A program made the translations under genes and the position numbers. From positions 89,072,469 to 89,136,468 of the forward strand of contig JAQMRL010000003.1 of the NCBI GenBank assembly GCA_035578175.1: a stretch of 64,000 bases of DNA, read 5' to 3'. Below, in pieces: positions 41,931 to 55,240 of this stretch. Origin of the DNA: Catonia carolina. Lineage: Eukaryota > Arthropoda > Insecta > Hemiptera > Achilidae. How positions within the stretch are numbered: the first letter of the stretch is position 1; each line of letters starts with the position of its first letter. The notes below the pieces were generated by a model that ran no database searches, had not been told where the DNA came from, and was given only the letters and a program-made list of their open reading frames with translations.

Positions 41931-44900
41931 AAAAATAAGTATTAATTACTAATTATAATTCAAGCAGATCATAAAAATACGTAGGCTATATAGTACTGAA
42001 AGAAGATAAATATAGTAGAAACCTGTTAATGTATTATTTTACGAAGTTATTTAAAAAAAAATTATAGTCGGCCCTATTCAGGTAGAGGTGTATGATCATT
42101 ATTATTCATCCAACTACTTATTATAAATATATTATTTTTTTATACTTTTACATAAAAATTTGTTTTCATTTTTTCCATTTTTGTTTTGTCAATAGCAAAG
42201 CTTTGGTCATCTACAAGAAATTTATGCCCATCGCAGTTGATTTAATAAATGTATTTTTTTATTTGGTTTATATTACTTTATTTTATATTATGTTATGTAA
42301 ATTATTTGTTTTAATTTCGTTTTAAAATTTTAATTAAAAAGTATCATATAGGTGATGAATTTAAATTTATGATAATAATTATTTACCTGTAATTCAACAG
42401 ATGCAAATTAGTATTTTTTGTAATATATATTATTAACTTATTTAACGGAGTTCAATGTCAAACTTGTAAACAACATTGTGCGTTTTATGGACAATTTATT
42501 TTTTCAAATGTATTTATTAACAGAAATATACGTCATAAAATTCTTGTTTGTTTTCGTTTATATTCATTTACTTTTGTAAAAAAACTGGTGATTACTAATT
42601 TTAAAAAAAGCAGCCAACTGTAAATTAAATTTTATGTATTAATTTCTCTATTATATTTTATTTCTATTTATTATAGTCCTGGAGATACAGTTTTAGTTAA
42701 ATTCAGTTGTTTCTTATTAATTTGTAAATAAATTAATGGATTTTATAAATTATTGTATTATATAACTATAAACACTTTAAAAAGTATCAGATAAATGATT
42801 GTTCATCTGTTTTTAAGATTAAAAATGCTATTTAGAGTAATCTCTGGGACTAAATTTCACTTCATGTAAATCTAATCTGTTCTCAAGGTTAATTTATTTG
42901 ATTTTGAAAGGAGAGATGTATATCCAAAAAGATACAATGTATTTAAATAAAAAAAATTTGTGAGTTAATTTAAGTAAATTAACTCATTTATTAAAAGATT
43001 ATTTGATGTAATTCATCAGATAAAACCGTGTCAAGTAAATTACTTGGCTAATGTATTATCTCCCTCATTAAAATGACTTGCTTGATAAATTTTTGTTCTG
43101 TTGTTTCTGTACATTGTAACTATAAATTTATTAAAACTTATGTTTCATTATGAGTAGCAATTTTAAGTTTAGAAATGGAAACTAAAGTAGTTTCACACTA
43201 AAGTATTTAGTTTGTATTACATATATGTGTGTGGGAATAAGATGCTTACCTCAGCGTTACTTCCTTGTCATGGTGCTAAGACAAATTTATTACAGAGGGT
43301 GGTCTTTTATATGAAAAGTTATGACGGAACATGCACTCCCACTTTCCCACCCTTTATCATGCTTTCATACAAACTAACACTTATACACATTTATATGTTT
43401 ATATACACTAACACAAAGAAGTGGAAAGAGAATAATTTGGGAATATAATTAAAAATTTTATAATTTAAATTAACTTGAAACGATAGTTTTTTTAACTGAC
43501 GTTAATATTAATTTAAAAAAAAAGTAATAACAATTTTGTGTAGCTTCTTTTAAAAAAAGGAAAATTGAAACTTTTGTGAGACTTGTGTAAGTTCTTTAAA
43601 TATTTCGTCTAAAAGATCCGCATTTTTATTGTATAATAAAAAATGACCTGTGTAATTTAATTAAATTTTTTATAACTCTTTACAGTTTTTATTTACCATA
43701 AACTGATTGAGATAATAATATTTTGTCAAAAAATTATCCAATTTAGGCGAGCATTGCGGTGAAGATTTGGAGATACCTAAAAGTTCATTATTTTGTTACG
43801 GTCGAATAGGTTAAGTGGTGACATTTTTTTCGACGCATTGAGTTTCCGTATTAGAAATACTCGAGTTTTATTTTTTTGTTATACAATACACAAATGGTTT
43901 CTAGATAACGGACAGACAATGAGAAAATATCACTTTTCGGAATCCGATTGCTGGGCTAGATAATCACTTGGATAGGAAATCTACAATTTGACAGCGAATC
44001 CCACGGTGGAAAAAGTGTAAACTAGAGAAATATTCTCAGATGAAGAAAGCAAAATGATCTGCTCGAATGAAAGAATATTTGACAAAGACTTAAGCGGGAA
44101 AAATTTCCAAGAACAATTATTTAATTTAATGCGTGATCATTTGTTGTCTATTTGCACAAAAATAAATATGACTAAAGAGAAAGAGTCAATTTTCACTCCT
44201 CAGTTAAAGTAAGGAAAAGTTTGCAAAGTAGAAAATCTAATGTTAAAATTTCAGTACATAGTCTGGAAATCGATAACAGAAAAATGAAATTAATTGAAGG
44301 TATTATAACAAATATAATAATAAAAGTAATCAAATAATACTAAAAAATATAGCTTTTCCATTTTATGTTATTAGTTAAAAGAAATAGAATAATCACGTAT
44401 AAATCCAAAACATATTACACCGTTCAATCACCGAACATTAACAGAATTTTCAAGCAGGTTTGATGTCAAGTGATTCGCATGTCGTTAGAGCCTTTGCTGT
44501 AAGCAAAATTTAAAGGTTAACTTATTTTATTTCGTTAATTTACAATATTCATAGTCTCTGGTATTTTATTATTCATCTACTTCCACAAAAAAAAAGTTTA
44601 ATTAGTTTGATTATTTTTTTGTTTCGGTTCATTAGAATGTGGTTATCAAAGCATGTTATGTATTAAACTTATTAAGGGAATAAAAATAATATATTATAAA
44701 TTATTAATAAAATAAATTAACTCCTGAAATATGGTGAAGAATGTGGAATTTCGGATAACATTTTTACTTTTTAGGTGTTTTAATACAGCATTTTCCTATT
44801 TAACGTATTTTTATTGGTGTATGAGTACTACGTAGAATTTTTGCAAATTTTTAAATTGATAAAGAGTTCAATATCTAGATGATTTTTATAGTCTGTCAAA

Positions 44901-45719
44901 AACTATACACATATAAAATAATATAATATAGAAATAAGGTTTGTTTATTTGTTTGTTTGTTTGAACGAGTAACTCAGAGAACACCAAACCGTGTTCAAAA
45001 ATCTTACAATGTCTAAAAGCTTCCCGAGTGAATTAGACAACACGGTATTACATAATATTTAAACTTTAGAAAAGAAATTGTGATTGATAAAATAAAGTTA
45101 GTATCTTTTATTTTATTTGTTTGGAGTAAGATTAGTTCATTTATACATCCTATTTTATAAACTACACATAATGTTTACAATGTATTGTAGATTGTAGGTA
45201 TTAGATTTGGTGCTGTACCGCTCTACATTTTATCCTCCCTTATTCTTTACTTTTATCAAAAAGTTAGAAAATTGGCATTATAAAAATAACATCACATCCA
45301 ATTTCTGCGTAGAAAGCTATGTAAACCTACAAAAAATCAAAGAGATCGTAACATTTAAAAAATATATAGATTTTTCCTACATTCTTTAGTTATAACTAAT
45401 AGCTTATTCAATTATCATCAGATCGTTTTTGTGCCCTTCCATTGGTGATTCTTACTGATGCCAACAATATCCCAGTACTAATTTGTTTAATGCAGTCATG
45501 ATTTTTCTTTAATCATGTAAGGTTGCGTGAAAAGTTAAACGATTTAATTTTGGTTTTTTTATGAAGCTGAACAACCGGGAGATTGGTAGTTAATTGACAA
45601 AATTGTAGAAAGGCAACTTATCTGGAACGGCCATCATATAAGAATTGATGAGAACAGATTGCCTTAGATGTAATTTTTCAAATAAAATTCATTGAATAAA
45701 ATTGACATCTCTTTCTTCT
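41931..45719. other. Long AT-rich stretch without supported genes
   Basis: Contains a short (TTTG)n run at about 44943-44963. A 52-codon frame at about 44054-44212 (MICSNERIFDKDLSGKNFQE..) is unusually non-repetitive for this DNA, but I recognise no family in it. Confidence 0.4.
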
Positions 45720-45721
45720 TA

Positions 45722-45875
45722 TCGTGCTCTCTCCAACCGAAGGTTGGCAATTATGACGGCTGTTTGATCCTTGGACACCGCAGCTCTAAACAGCTCTGCT
45801 GAAATACAACGAAAGCGGTCGTGAAGATCCTTTAACCAATAAATTCTAGAAAATACAATACATAAAAATTTGTAA
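45722..45875 (-). pseudogene. C-terminal tip of a LINE ORF2
   Basis: Reading leftwards: RIYWLKDLHDRFRCISAELF, then RAAVSKDQTAVIIANLRLER. This WLKdLRdWFgCtsaELFRaaVsk..iA.MiANLR pattern is a recurring C-terminal end of insect endonuclease-RT ORF2 proteins. Only ~45 codons survive and no catalytic part is present. Confidence 0.6.
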
Positions 45876-45879
45876 TTTC

Positions 45880-46675
45880 TACGAATGTTAACTTTTATTA
45901 GGTTGGTACAGTACACAAAAATATTTAGTTGTGGACTCTTATTATAGAAGTTAGTATTTTCACTTCAGTTTTTTTTATTAAATAATCTGAAGAAAACTAT
46001 TAATATATTAATTATCGTGTAATTGGTTATCATATGAAATTACCCATCCTGTTACGATTTCAATTAAAATTCAAGTGTTTATATAACGATTCAACCGTGG
46101 TTTTAATGATCATTACAAAAAGGTTATTAGTTGTTCTCATACCGAAGGCTGTCGAAACCATGCTTCTTTATAAAGTGATCAATCACTTAACACCTTATGG
46201 CACTAAATCAATAGAAAACTGATAATGAAAGCCACGGAAAGAAGTGTAGGATGTAACGACGTTAAAAAAACAAAGAAACTTAAGCTTGACCATGTCTTAC
46301 TACTACACAGCAGAAAATAGGTCACTGTATTTTAAACAAATCTGTATTTTTTAAAAGTTTTTCAATCTGTCTTTTTCAATATTCTTGTCATTTTTCAAGA
46401 AAATTTGTCGTCTAATTATTAATTTATTGGAAAACCGATTAGGAATATTATTTTTTATATTTTTTTAACATGGTGTAATTCTTCCCATTTAGTTTTTTTA
46501 AATGTTGGTTTATACAGTATATAAACTTTAAACAAAGATGAAAAAATTGTAATTACGTTCTTTGATTGTAAATAAAAAACACAATCAGTAGTGCGTTAAA
46601 AAACCTAAAGTTTGTGCATAAGATAAAATTGAACTTGACTCTGAACTTTTAATAGTTGAAAAATTTTAGTTTTTT
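45880..46675. other. AT-rich DNA, nothing recognised
   Basis: No supported feature. Confidence 0.5.
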
Positions 46676-46938
46676 AAGTCAGAGTTATGTCATCTGAGAG
46701 TGATGAATTTCATTATACAGACAGACCTTGTGGTGAATGAAGTGAATGTGTCATTTGCAGGGTGGAAAGTAGATGCTTTTTAGACGGTTTGGCATACTGA
46801 TAAACATACTCTTCCACTCAGTGAGGAAGGCAAGGTAAACCACCACACTTCTTGTTTTTTCTTAGTAAAACCTCTAGAGGTTGTACTAAGGTTTTGTACT
46901 GAGGTTGTACTACAGTATTTTGGCAGATGATCTAAACA
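46676..46938 (+). mobile_element. Family A retroposon, copy 5, 5'-truncated and rearranged
   Basis: Begins AAGTCAGAGTTATGTCATCT and ends GATCTAAACAA. After CCTCTAGAGGTT the sequence repeats GGTTGTACT/GGTTTTGTACTGA, a local duplication not seen in the other copies. Confidence 0.7.
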
Positions 46939-46939
46939 A

Positions 46940-48420
46940 TATATGTATTGTGTTCAGAAATATATTTCTTATAGTTTAAACAATGTAAATCTACTGAAAA
47001 CTACGAGTTTTCCTGTATTGCAAACCTCAGCTTTATGTTTTGAAATTAATAACTGCGCTGCTCTGCACAACCAGTATCTACAGCTTATTTTATATATAGC
47101 TTTAAAATTTTTGAGGACAACACCACTCATTAGAAGAACCTCGTGTTTAAATTAATAACACTGTTGTGCAAAAATTTTGGTGGTGCTTTTTTATGTTAAA
47201 ATTGGATGTTAAATGAAGAAAAAATATGTTATGACAATATTTTAAAAACTACAGGAACCCCAAATATATTTAAGTAAATACAGTTAAATAATTATTATAG
47301 AAAATACTCTACAACAAAAATAAGGAAATTGAAAGAAAATATAAAATTGATTACACGTTAGTATATAATGATTTAAACTACTTCAGTAATAAATCAGTCA
47401 CAACAACAATCCTTGTAAAAACGTAATGGAACACTTCTAACTTCTACCAATTAACTCTTTTCTTACTTAAGAAATTAATAAGTTCTGGTCAAGAAGTTAC
47501 ATTGAATTAGACCATAAATTCTTGTGTTTCAAGATTTGTAATTTATATTATTCAATGTTTTATAAATGTGTTTTACTATAAAATATATTTCAGGTTATTG
47601 GAATGAATCACATATCGCTTTCCTGTTTTTTAGTTTTTTTGTCTTTGGTCATTTTAAAACACGTTTAAATTTAGACATTTCTAAAAGCACATTTTCTGCT
47701 CACACTAACTGTATCCTTTTACTACAAGCTTTTCTGTTCTTCTATTCATTGATATTCTGCTTTCGTACTTTGAAAAACCTTGAAATGAGCAATTAGTTTT
47801 CTGAGTTTTGTTTGCCGCGTTATGTTTCCTAAGTTCGTTTCAGTTTTCATAATATCCTTTTCGACTTTTTTAAATCTTTTTTTCGATATCTCAGTCTCAT
47901 GTTTAGTGTCTTAAATAAAATGGATTTTGTCAACTGTTTGTTATTCACTATGAGCAGGTGTCAATAGAATTTTCTTTTTCTTCTTTTAGTTTCCATCAAT
48001 CATTCATTTTTCTTGTACAGTTCTTCCTCTTCGTAATCTGTACAGTCCATCTTGAAGAATATCGTTTTCTTAAGTTTGTCTCGTGTTCCAGTCTTCCCGG
48101 TTTTTTGAAGGCATTTAAGTGCAAACAGACACGGAGCTTTTACAACGGTATTTGCCCACAGTACAATTTTGGCTTGTCTTAACAGTCCTTTCTTCTTATT
48201 GAGTTATGAATCCTTCGGAGTGCAGTGGCTCTCTCTCTAGCCTGTCTTTGTTTGCTTTCTTGTGTTGTTTAAGTTATCTTCTAAACTTCAAAATTAAGTA
48301 AAATCAAGAAATGTTCTTTATCAGACTAAAATAATAATGTTTATTAATTTTTTTGTCGTATCAACTTCATGTGTTTATTGTTTTAGTATTTGTAAATTGA
48401 TTGTCTCTAATTAAGTCGGT
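46940..48420. other. AT-rich DNA, possible very old LINE text
   Basis: The minus strand of 47750-47940 gives Lys/Arg-rich stop-broken text that could be a LINE ORF remnant; it is too weak to call. Confidence 0.35.
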
Positions 48421-48447
48421 CACTGTCGGCTCAAACTTGGTCAACTC

Positions 48448-48672
48448 TTGAATAGATTGGCTTCACACTTTGACCTAGCCATGAACTATGTTATTAAGAT
48501 GCTCGGTACTGGTGTCTTGAATAGAGCTTTCGGCAGTGATAGGACTAACATGACAGTTGGAACCTTGCCGAAAGTGATGGTGGTGGGGCAGGCTATTCAA
48601 GATATGATGATGCTTGCCGTTGGTTACAGATACTTAGGGGCAGATCAGTTCATTAAGTTAATAGCCACATAA
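48448..48672 (+). CDS. Unrecognised 75-codon ORF, possible exon
   Basis: An open frame that also extends upstream of the first ATG: MNRLASHFDLAMNYVIKMLG, TGVLNRAFGSDRTNMTVG, TLPKVMVVGQAIQDMMMLAV, then GYRYLGADQFIKLIAT and TAA. Composition is less AT-biased than all neighbours for 4 kb, residues are mixed and not low-complexity, and the middle is mildly hydrophobic. I recognise no family. It could be a host exon, a domesticated piece or chance. No splice sites or promoter stand out. Confidence 0.3.
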   Translation: MNRLASHFDLAMNYVIKMLGTGVLNRAFGSDRTNMTVGTLPKVMVVGQAIQDMMMLAVGYRYLGADQFIKLIAT

Positions 48673-48679
48673 TATTAGA

Positions 48680-51170
48680 GACCTAATTCTACCATACGTG
48701 GGTTGATGGTAGCATATTGAATTCTTTTACTTAATAGGTTAGTCAGTCAAGTTAGGTAGTAGGAAAGATCTTAAAAATCTTGAAATAATATTTTAACACC
48801 TAAGCTTAGGTTTCTTCGGGATCTTGACTTGATAAGTAGTAAACAGTCTAACATTAAATTTATAAAAATTAATTATATATTGATACAATTAATAATTAAA
48901 ATTAATTATTATAAAAATTAGACTACTAATAAATACAATAAGATTAATTACAAAGCTTAAGCTTAAACTAAACTTGATTTTAAGCAAGATGATATCACTT
49001 ATCGAATCAAAACATTACATAATTTAGAAGGTCCCATTACAACGCTATTTAGAACGGCTTGACAAAAATTTCCATAATTCAAGTACTAACTAACTCACTA
49101 CAACGATGCTATGGTTTTTATACCTGCGGTCTTATAGTTCCTCAAATGATCGAGTCCCTTCTAACACATTTTTCCACTTGACTGAAATATGGTAGATGAA
49201 ATCAAAATAAACGTCTCTGAAAGTTTTGATTTCCGAGAATTCCTATTCAAATATTTCATTCATTGCAATCCGTGTTCAATACAACCCACCTAACACAATA
49301 CATTAGTCATTCTCTGAGTTGTTTCTATTTTTCTACAATGTCACTGCACAATAATGATTAAATGAAACCATGTACAGAATATAAATTGTAGAAACTAAAA
49401 CCTTTCACATTTGTAGAGATGAAATTGAAAAGGAAGGAATTTATTTCTAGGTACTAAAAAGAAGCCTCCTACTTTATTCGTAAAACAATTTAAAAAATTC
49501 TTACACAAAATATAAATATAATATTATAGCCTATGAAGGTAAGTTAGTAGATTATAATTAATTTGTACGCTTGTATTTGAATTGATCAAAAATATTTTTA
49601 TTTGTTATTTATAACGTGTTTTCTGCAAAAATATTTTTATTTGTTATTTTTAGCGTGTTTTCTGCCATATCCATCATTTAAACTGATTTTTATTTTATTT
49701 TTTATTTTAAAAAAGTGTGTAGCGTGATTCAGATATTGCGTGTATTTAGTTTAACTTGTTTTTTACATTATTTTTTAGATGTACTTGGATATTTTTTGTG
49801 CGTATGTAATAATAAGAAACACAAGACAGGCGTATAAATTAATTTTAATACAGCAGTTATTTTATTTATCATTTTTCTTCGGAAACTAGATAACATTTAT
49901 CCTTTCTTTTGTGTTATTTTATCTTCTTCTGCTTCATTTTCCCTACGCGTTTTGTACTCTTGAATGAACGAATAAAATTCCTTCAGGCCACATCAAACCT
50001 TGCTGACAATGTAATTTGTTTTTCCTGTTCACGCTCTGATAATTATTCTTGTAATTAGCTCAGAACTATCATCGTTTCTTCTTTTGAAAGATGCAAAATA
50101 AACAAACCATTATATTAATAAACACTTCTGAAAAAGTAACGTTTAATTAATTGAACGGTGTGCCATTTTTTATACAAAGAATAACTTTTGTTTTATTTAT
50201 TTGGAAAATATTACAAAAATTAAATTTATGTATGATGCTAAGCCTAATTGAATGACAAAACTAAAGCCACGTTCACATTTTAAATGTTTGTTTTGTTTTA
50301 ATTTAAATAAAATTGGGTCACATTTTTATCTATATTATTTTGTTAATTAACATTCACCTTTTGTAGAAACAAATTTACAAAATATGGTTCAGTGATTAGT
50401 GTTCATAACTTCACTTCTTTTGATAATTTTAATTGCTCTATTTGCTTGAATTTATTAATAAAATGTGAGTATTTATATTTCGTTAACTTATTATTTATTC
50501 CTTTTATCCATTACCTTTGAAATTAATTAATTTTCAATCAAACGTTTCGTAATAATACAATAAATCTGAAACCTGTTTACTACGGAACAACAAGAGGTAC
50601 AGTGACTATATAGTAATAATGATTTGTGTATTATGTCCTGAAAGGAGGTTTCACCCATCGGTGCAATTTTCTTAATAGTTGTGTCACTTGATTTGTTTGT
50701 GTATCTTCAACAAAAGATTTGTAATATATTTTCCCCGTAATATTCTAAATGTTTCCGTGATATTAAGGAGGTTAACTTATAAAAATATATGGTGGGGTTT
50801 TAATTTTGTGAAATATGTTAATAAGAAATTTAGTATTTCGTCTCTTACTACTGGTTGTTTAATTCGTGTGTATAGTGCTGTTAGTGACGTACCATGGTGA
50901 TTATATAAAAATGATTTGAGTATTTTAGTTTGGTATCTGAATAATTTCTATGTTAAAATTACCGATTATTCTTAAAATTAAAATTTTACTCTACAACTCT
51001 AAGCCGTGATTGGATTTATATTGAAACTAATATTTTATATCAGAGACTAAACTATCTTGTATGAAACACTCACGACTTTCTCTTGCCTATGCAATTAAAA
51101 GAAAGTATAATTTTGAATTATATTACATGAAAATCACCTCTGTTAAACTTTGATGAGCAAAATTTATATG
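48680..51170. other. AT-rich DNA, nothing recognised
   Basis: Contains a direct duplication of GCAAAAATATTTTTATTTGT at about 49587/49627 with AACGTGTTTTCTGC/AGCGTGTTTTCTGC, two ~40-bp tandem units. No gene supported. Confidence 0.45.
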
Positions 51171-51179
51171 AAAATCACT

Positions 51180-51710
51180 AATTGACACTAAACATAGTTT
51201 TGTAGATAAAACTTTGAAATAAAAGTTCTAGGTGCTTAATTTCTTCAACTTAAATAATGTAAAATTAAATTCATATTAACACCGCACAGTATTCCCTAAA
51301 ATTTTAGTAGACATGTCCCCCCTACTTCATCTTGAAGAACATAAAAAATTAAAAAGTGGGACGATTTTAATCAAAATCGCAGGAGTTTTTGAAAAAAATC
51401 CCAAAAACGAGAAAAATTGCATGAATTAACTAGATAGTACTTTCTGTTAAATTAATTTGACGACAATATTCAAATTGAGTTCTGTTAATTTAAATTCCAT
51501 CTTTAAACTTCGTAAGATTTTATGATATGAGATTTTTTCATTAAGCACTCACACACATATACACCAATCGGTAAAAAAGGTTTTTGTAAGGTTCAGAGTA
51601 CCTGAAAACGTGTTATTTCGATGAAAACTCAATTTTATAAAATCGGCTTGACAACATAACTTTCCTTATCCATGTTTCATATAGACTACTAGGGCAAGAA
51701 AAAGGAAAAA
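51180..51710 (-). repeat. Family B repeat, diverged copy
   Basis: Reverse-oriented: CACTCACACACATATACACC, AATCGGTAAAAAAGGTTTTT, GAAAACGTGTTATTTCGATG and TAGGGCAAGAAAAAGG at the right end; CACTAATTGACACTAAACAT at the left. Confidence 0.55.
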
Positions 51711-53599
51711 TATGTTGTAATCGTAATTACTAGAGATTTCTTTTACCGATAATACTGCTCAACAAGCCTCATGTTATCACGCTATCTGAATTTTACTATA
51801 ATAAACTCAGTGAAATTGATTGAAAAGGGAAGTTTGTGATACACTATTTTCTTTTAAATTAGTTTCTTTTAAATAAATATATTCTTGTGAACTTTATGAA
51901 ACTTATTTTCTACGTTTTTGGATAAATTAAAATTCCTTAACAACCGTAGTAACTGCGCGTGACATTTTTCAGAATAGATGGTTGGCCATTTTGTGTTTTA
52001 CTTTCACGGTGGAAATGTCTGTCACAGTTTGAAAGTGAAATTAAATTCCTTTTCGACCCTCATTGTCTTTACACAAACGAATAGAATAGACACATCCCTT
52101 TTTACGCTTTCAGTTACCACCCTCTGCGCTTTCTTACTCTTTCCGTTATGAGCGAATTGTGACAGTACACGAGCCAAATACAATATCATCTCGTTTTAAT
52201 TTTATTCCTAGCTTAGGGGTAGCTTTTACAAAACAATTAATTAGTATTCACTGAATTTTAGTGAACGAGAAGACGTAAGAAATGTCAAATTAAATTTCAC
52301 TCTGTCTTATCGATCGTACACAAAGTTTTGAATACTTTCTTTTTGTTCTTGTTCATTAGCTTACTTCTAAATGTATAAACGAAACAAACATTTGTTTTGT
52401 GTTTTGGTAACATTGTATTAAAATAAACTTTACTCAATAAAACTTTATTAAATTAACTTTTTAACACCGTTCTCTTTTAGGTTTAATTCTGTATACCAAA
52501 TAGTCTAAGGTGTGTTCAGGTGTTTTCAGTTCTTTAGAATTTCATTCCTTTGATAAACAATTCAATGATTGAAATTATTGATGAACTATTTAATCAGTTA
52601 ATTTGATCTTCAAAAAATCAAAACCGTATGGATAAAATGGATAAACTTTCAGCTCCACTTTTTAAAAAAACTCATTAAATGTTATAATAAAATAGCAGTA
52701 AGATCGTGCTCACGTTCAGAAGTATTTACTCAGCGTAAAATGTTTTAACGCAAAATAATTTTAACTCCATCTTTAGTTCAGCTGATATGTGACAGTAAAA
52801 TAACCCTTTGTGCCGTGTACACTGCGTACGAATCCCTTACAGAAGCAAAGTAACCAGTGGTATACAATACTTACCATTTTATAAGAAATAAAAGTTTGAT
52901 TACAATTTAAAAATACCATTTTATTATACTTTCAACCCTTATTTCAAGTAATCAAATTACGGTCTTCATAAATATTTATCAAATAAATTCCGTTTTGACG
53001 ACTTTTAAATCAAGTTAATTAAGATAAATTTTTAACTTAATTATATTCATCGCTGAGTAACTTATACCATAAACTTTATACTTGTGGGAATTTACTTAAC
53101 GTTTTAACGGTGTTTTTATTGGTAGGTACCCCAGTTTGAATTAATAATCGATTCGTGAATATTTTATAGAATATCTTTGTAAGGTTCAGTTCAGTTTTTA
53201 TTTAAGTTTTGTTCTTCTCATAAGGGTTGAATTAATTGAAATTTCAGATAGAAAGTTTCATTAGATCGGTTATTTTAATTTTTTATTAATAGTTTATTGA
53301 TTCAGTGACTAGATCTCATTAATCTAGCTAACTAAACATTTTAATTAAATTTTTCTATAAGTTTGAGCTTTTAACTTTTCAATTGTGTTACTGTTATTAT
53401 GGCCTATCACTCTAAATTAATTATTTTATAAATTTTATTAATTTTAAAACTTTCAATTACTAAAGCGAACAAATCAGAAATTATTATTAAATTATTAATT
53501 ATAGAAATAACGATATAATATACAATTTTTAGTTTTAGCATTTTAGTTTACAACTGTGCAGCTCTACACAACCAGTATATAATTTTACAATTCTAAGCT
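51711..53599. other. AT-rich DNA, nothing recognised
   Basis: No supported feature. Confidence 0.5.
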
Positions 53600-53742
53600 T
53601 ATTACTTTATTTTGCTCTATATAAATAATAGGGAAGAAAACAACTGTTTTTTTGTCGAGTTTTCACCAAATATACACGTTTTCAGGCCCCGTAAACCCAG
53701 AAAACATGTTTTTAGGGATTGGTCTGTTTGTGTGTGTGTGTG

Positions 53743-53791
<49 letters not shown>

Positions 53792-54395
53792 ATACCTCAA
53801 GAACAGAATACCGTACGAAGTTGAAAATTAGAAAGTAAGTTCAGCACCACGTGGCACAACACGAATACTTTTTCCAAAATCGATCAACCAAAAAGTAGTT
53901 TATTCGAGGAATTTTTCACTTTATTGCTGTTTTCTCAAAAAGGGCTGATACGGGTTTTCTAAATTGCCTCATTTACTACAATTCTTTAAACTCTGAAAAA
54001 TAGAGTAAGTGCTATGTCCGCTGAAATTCTTGGAAAAAGATTGTGCTCGCATAGTAACTTTTTTTAAGGTTGTGGCCTTAATATTCATTTTAGGGTGAAA
54101 GTGTGTACGTATAACTATTGTAGGTATATTAAACGTACAACTTTAATTTCTAACATATTTTTTACAACACTTAGTTTAGCGTCAATTAGTGATTTTCTGT
54201 ATTTTGCTCATCATAATCAGTATAAAATGTTTAAGAAGGCATTCTTACGACAAAACTATAGGAGCGTATTTGAATAAAGTTAAAAAACTAAAACCATACA
54301 ACTTTTATTTCAAGCAGTTTTTTACATAGCCTTGTTTACCGTGAATTAGTGTGTTTTCGTATTTTTAAGTCCTACAGAGTTCATCAGAGGTTGGA
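53600..54395 (+). repeat. Family B interspersed repeat with a long (TG)n tract
   Basis: Family landmarks in order: TTTTTGTCGAGTTTTCACCA, ATACACGTTTTCAGG, AAAACATGTTTTTAGGGATT, (TG)n, ATACCTCAAGAACAGAATAC, AAAATCGATCAACC, TTTTCTCAAAAAG and CACTTAGTTTAGCGTCAATTAG. Confidence 0.65.
53727..53788. repeat. (TG)n microsatellite
   Basis: About 60 bp of TG with one TGCG interruption, inside family B. Confidence 0.95.
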
Positions 54396-54446
54396 GGTTG
54401 GTTGAAAAACGTAAAAATTATTACTAGTTATCTAACAAACGGGCTC

Positions 54447-54722
54447 AAAGTGGCCACAATTTTGTTCAATACACAATTTCGGCTTAAAATGGTCACCACG
54501 GTCTCCCAACCTCATGCCACCAGACTTTTTTCTATAGGGTAGGATGAAGTCAATTGTTTATTCAAAACGAATTAACACACAAGGAGAATAAGGAATCGCA
54601 TAATAGAAATGGCAGAGACTATTAGAATACTTGTAACGTTATGAGACACTCTATAAAAAATTAATTCGTTGAGCAAAATTGTGTATTGAACAAAACGGGG
54701 GCCACTTTGAGCACCTATTGTA
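54447..54722 (+). pseudogene. Tc1/mariner transposase C-terminus in a foldback arrangement
   Basis: Plus strand from 54500: SPRSPNLMPPDFFL (the region of the third catalytic Asp), stop, GRMKSIVYSKRINTQGE, several stops, then AKLCIEQNGGHFEHLL with a stop at about 54720. This is the end of a transposase related to, but distinct from, the 33451 element. About 35 bp covering its 3' end (54675-54711, ATTGTGTATTGAACAAAAC, GGCCACTTTGAG) is present in inverted form at 54447-54485 (CTCAAAGTGGCCAC, GTTCAATACACAAT). The fragment can thus fold on itself. Confidence 0.75.
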
Positions 54723-54729
54723 GGTAACT

Positions 54730-54941
54730 AAGAACTAATTTGCCGGCCGCATTGGCGCAGTTGGTATCGTGCTCGCCTCTCATCATGCGGTCCTGGGTTC
54801 GAATCCCACTCAGGCACGCCATATTTTCATACGTTACAAAAAATCATTTCATCCTCATTACACACAGCTACACCCCTAAGTCGTCGCTAATGACCTTGAT
54901 GTTGATGCGACGTTAAATAAATTAAAAAAAAGAACTAATTT
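54730..54941 (+). mobile_element. tRNA-derived SINE family 2 with 12-bp target duplication
   Basis: The body 54742-54929 is flanked by AAGAACTAATTT (54730-54741 and 54930-54941). A-box region GGCCGCATTGGCGCAGTTGG, CTCTCATCATGCGGTC, B box GGGTTCGAATCCCACTC, body ATTTTCATACGTTACAAAAA, tail CGCTAATGACC..GATGCGACGTTAAATAAA. Both boxes match the Pol III consensus, making this the best candidate source-like copy of the family in the window. Confidence 0.93.
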
Positions 54942-55240
54942 TTGCTCTGTTTTTAAACTGAAATTCATTAATTTTATGTAAATCTATAGTATTGAATGAA
55001 CAATCAGCTGTTATTCTCAATCTAAAAACAAATTACGCATTAATTTATACATTTTTTAGTTTTTAAATAAAGTTAAATTTCAATATGTAGTAGTCAATTT
55101 TTTTCTTTAAGTAATTAACATACCTCTTTTCAAAATTAAATTTTCTACAAACCTGATTAATAAAAAATACACCTTAATTTACCATTTACCAAAGTAATTC
55201 CACGTTAAAGACAAAACTGTGTTAATTTTTAGCCCCAATT

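Noticed and set aside
53612..53824. 70-codon ORF with a (VC)n run
   Set aside because: It is translation of the (TG)n microsatellite in a family B repeat.
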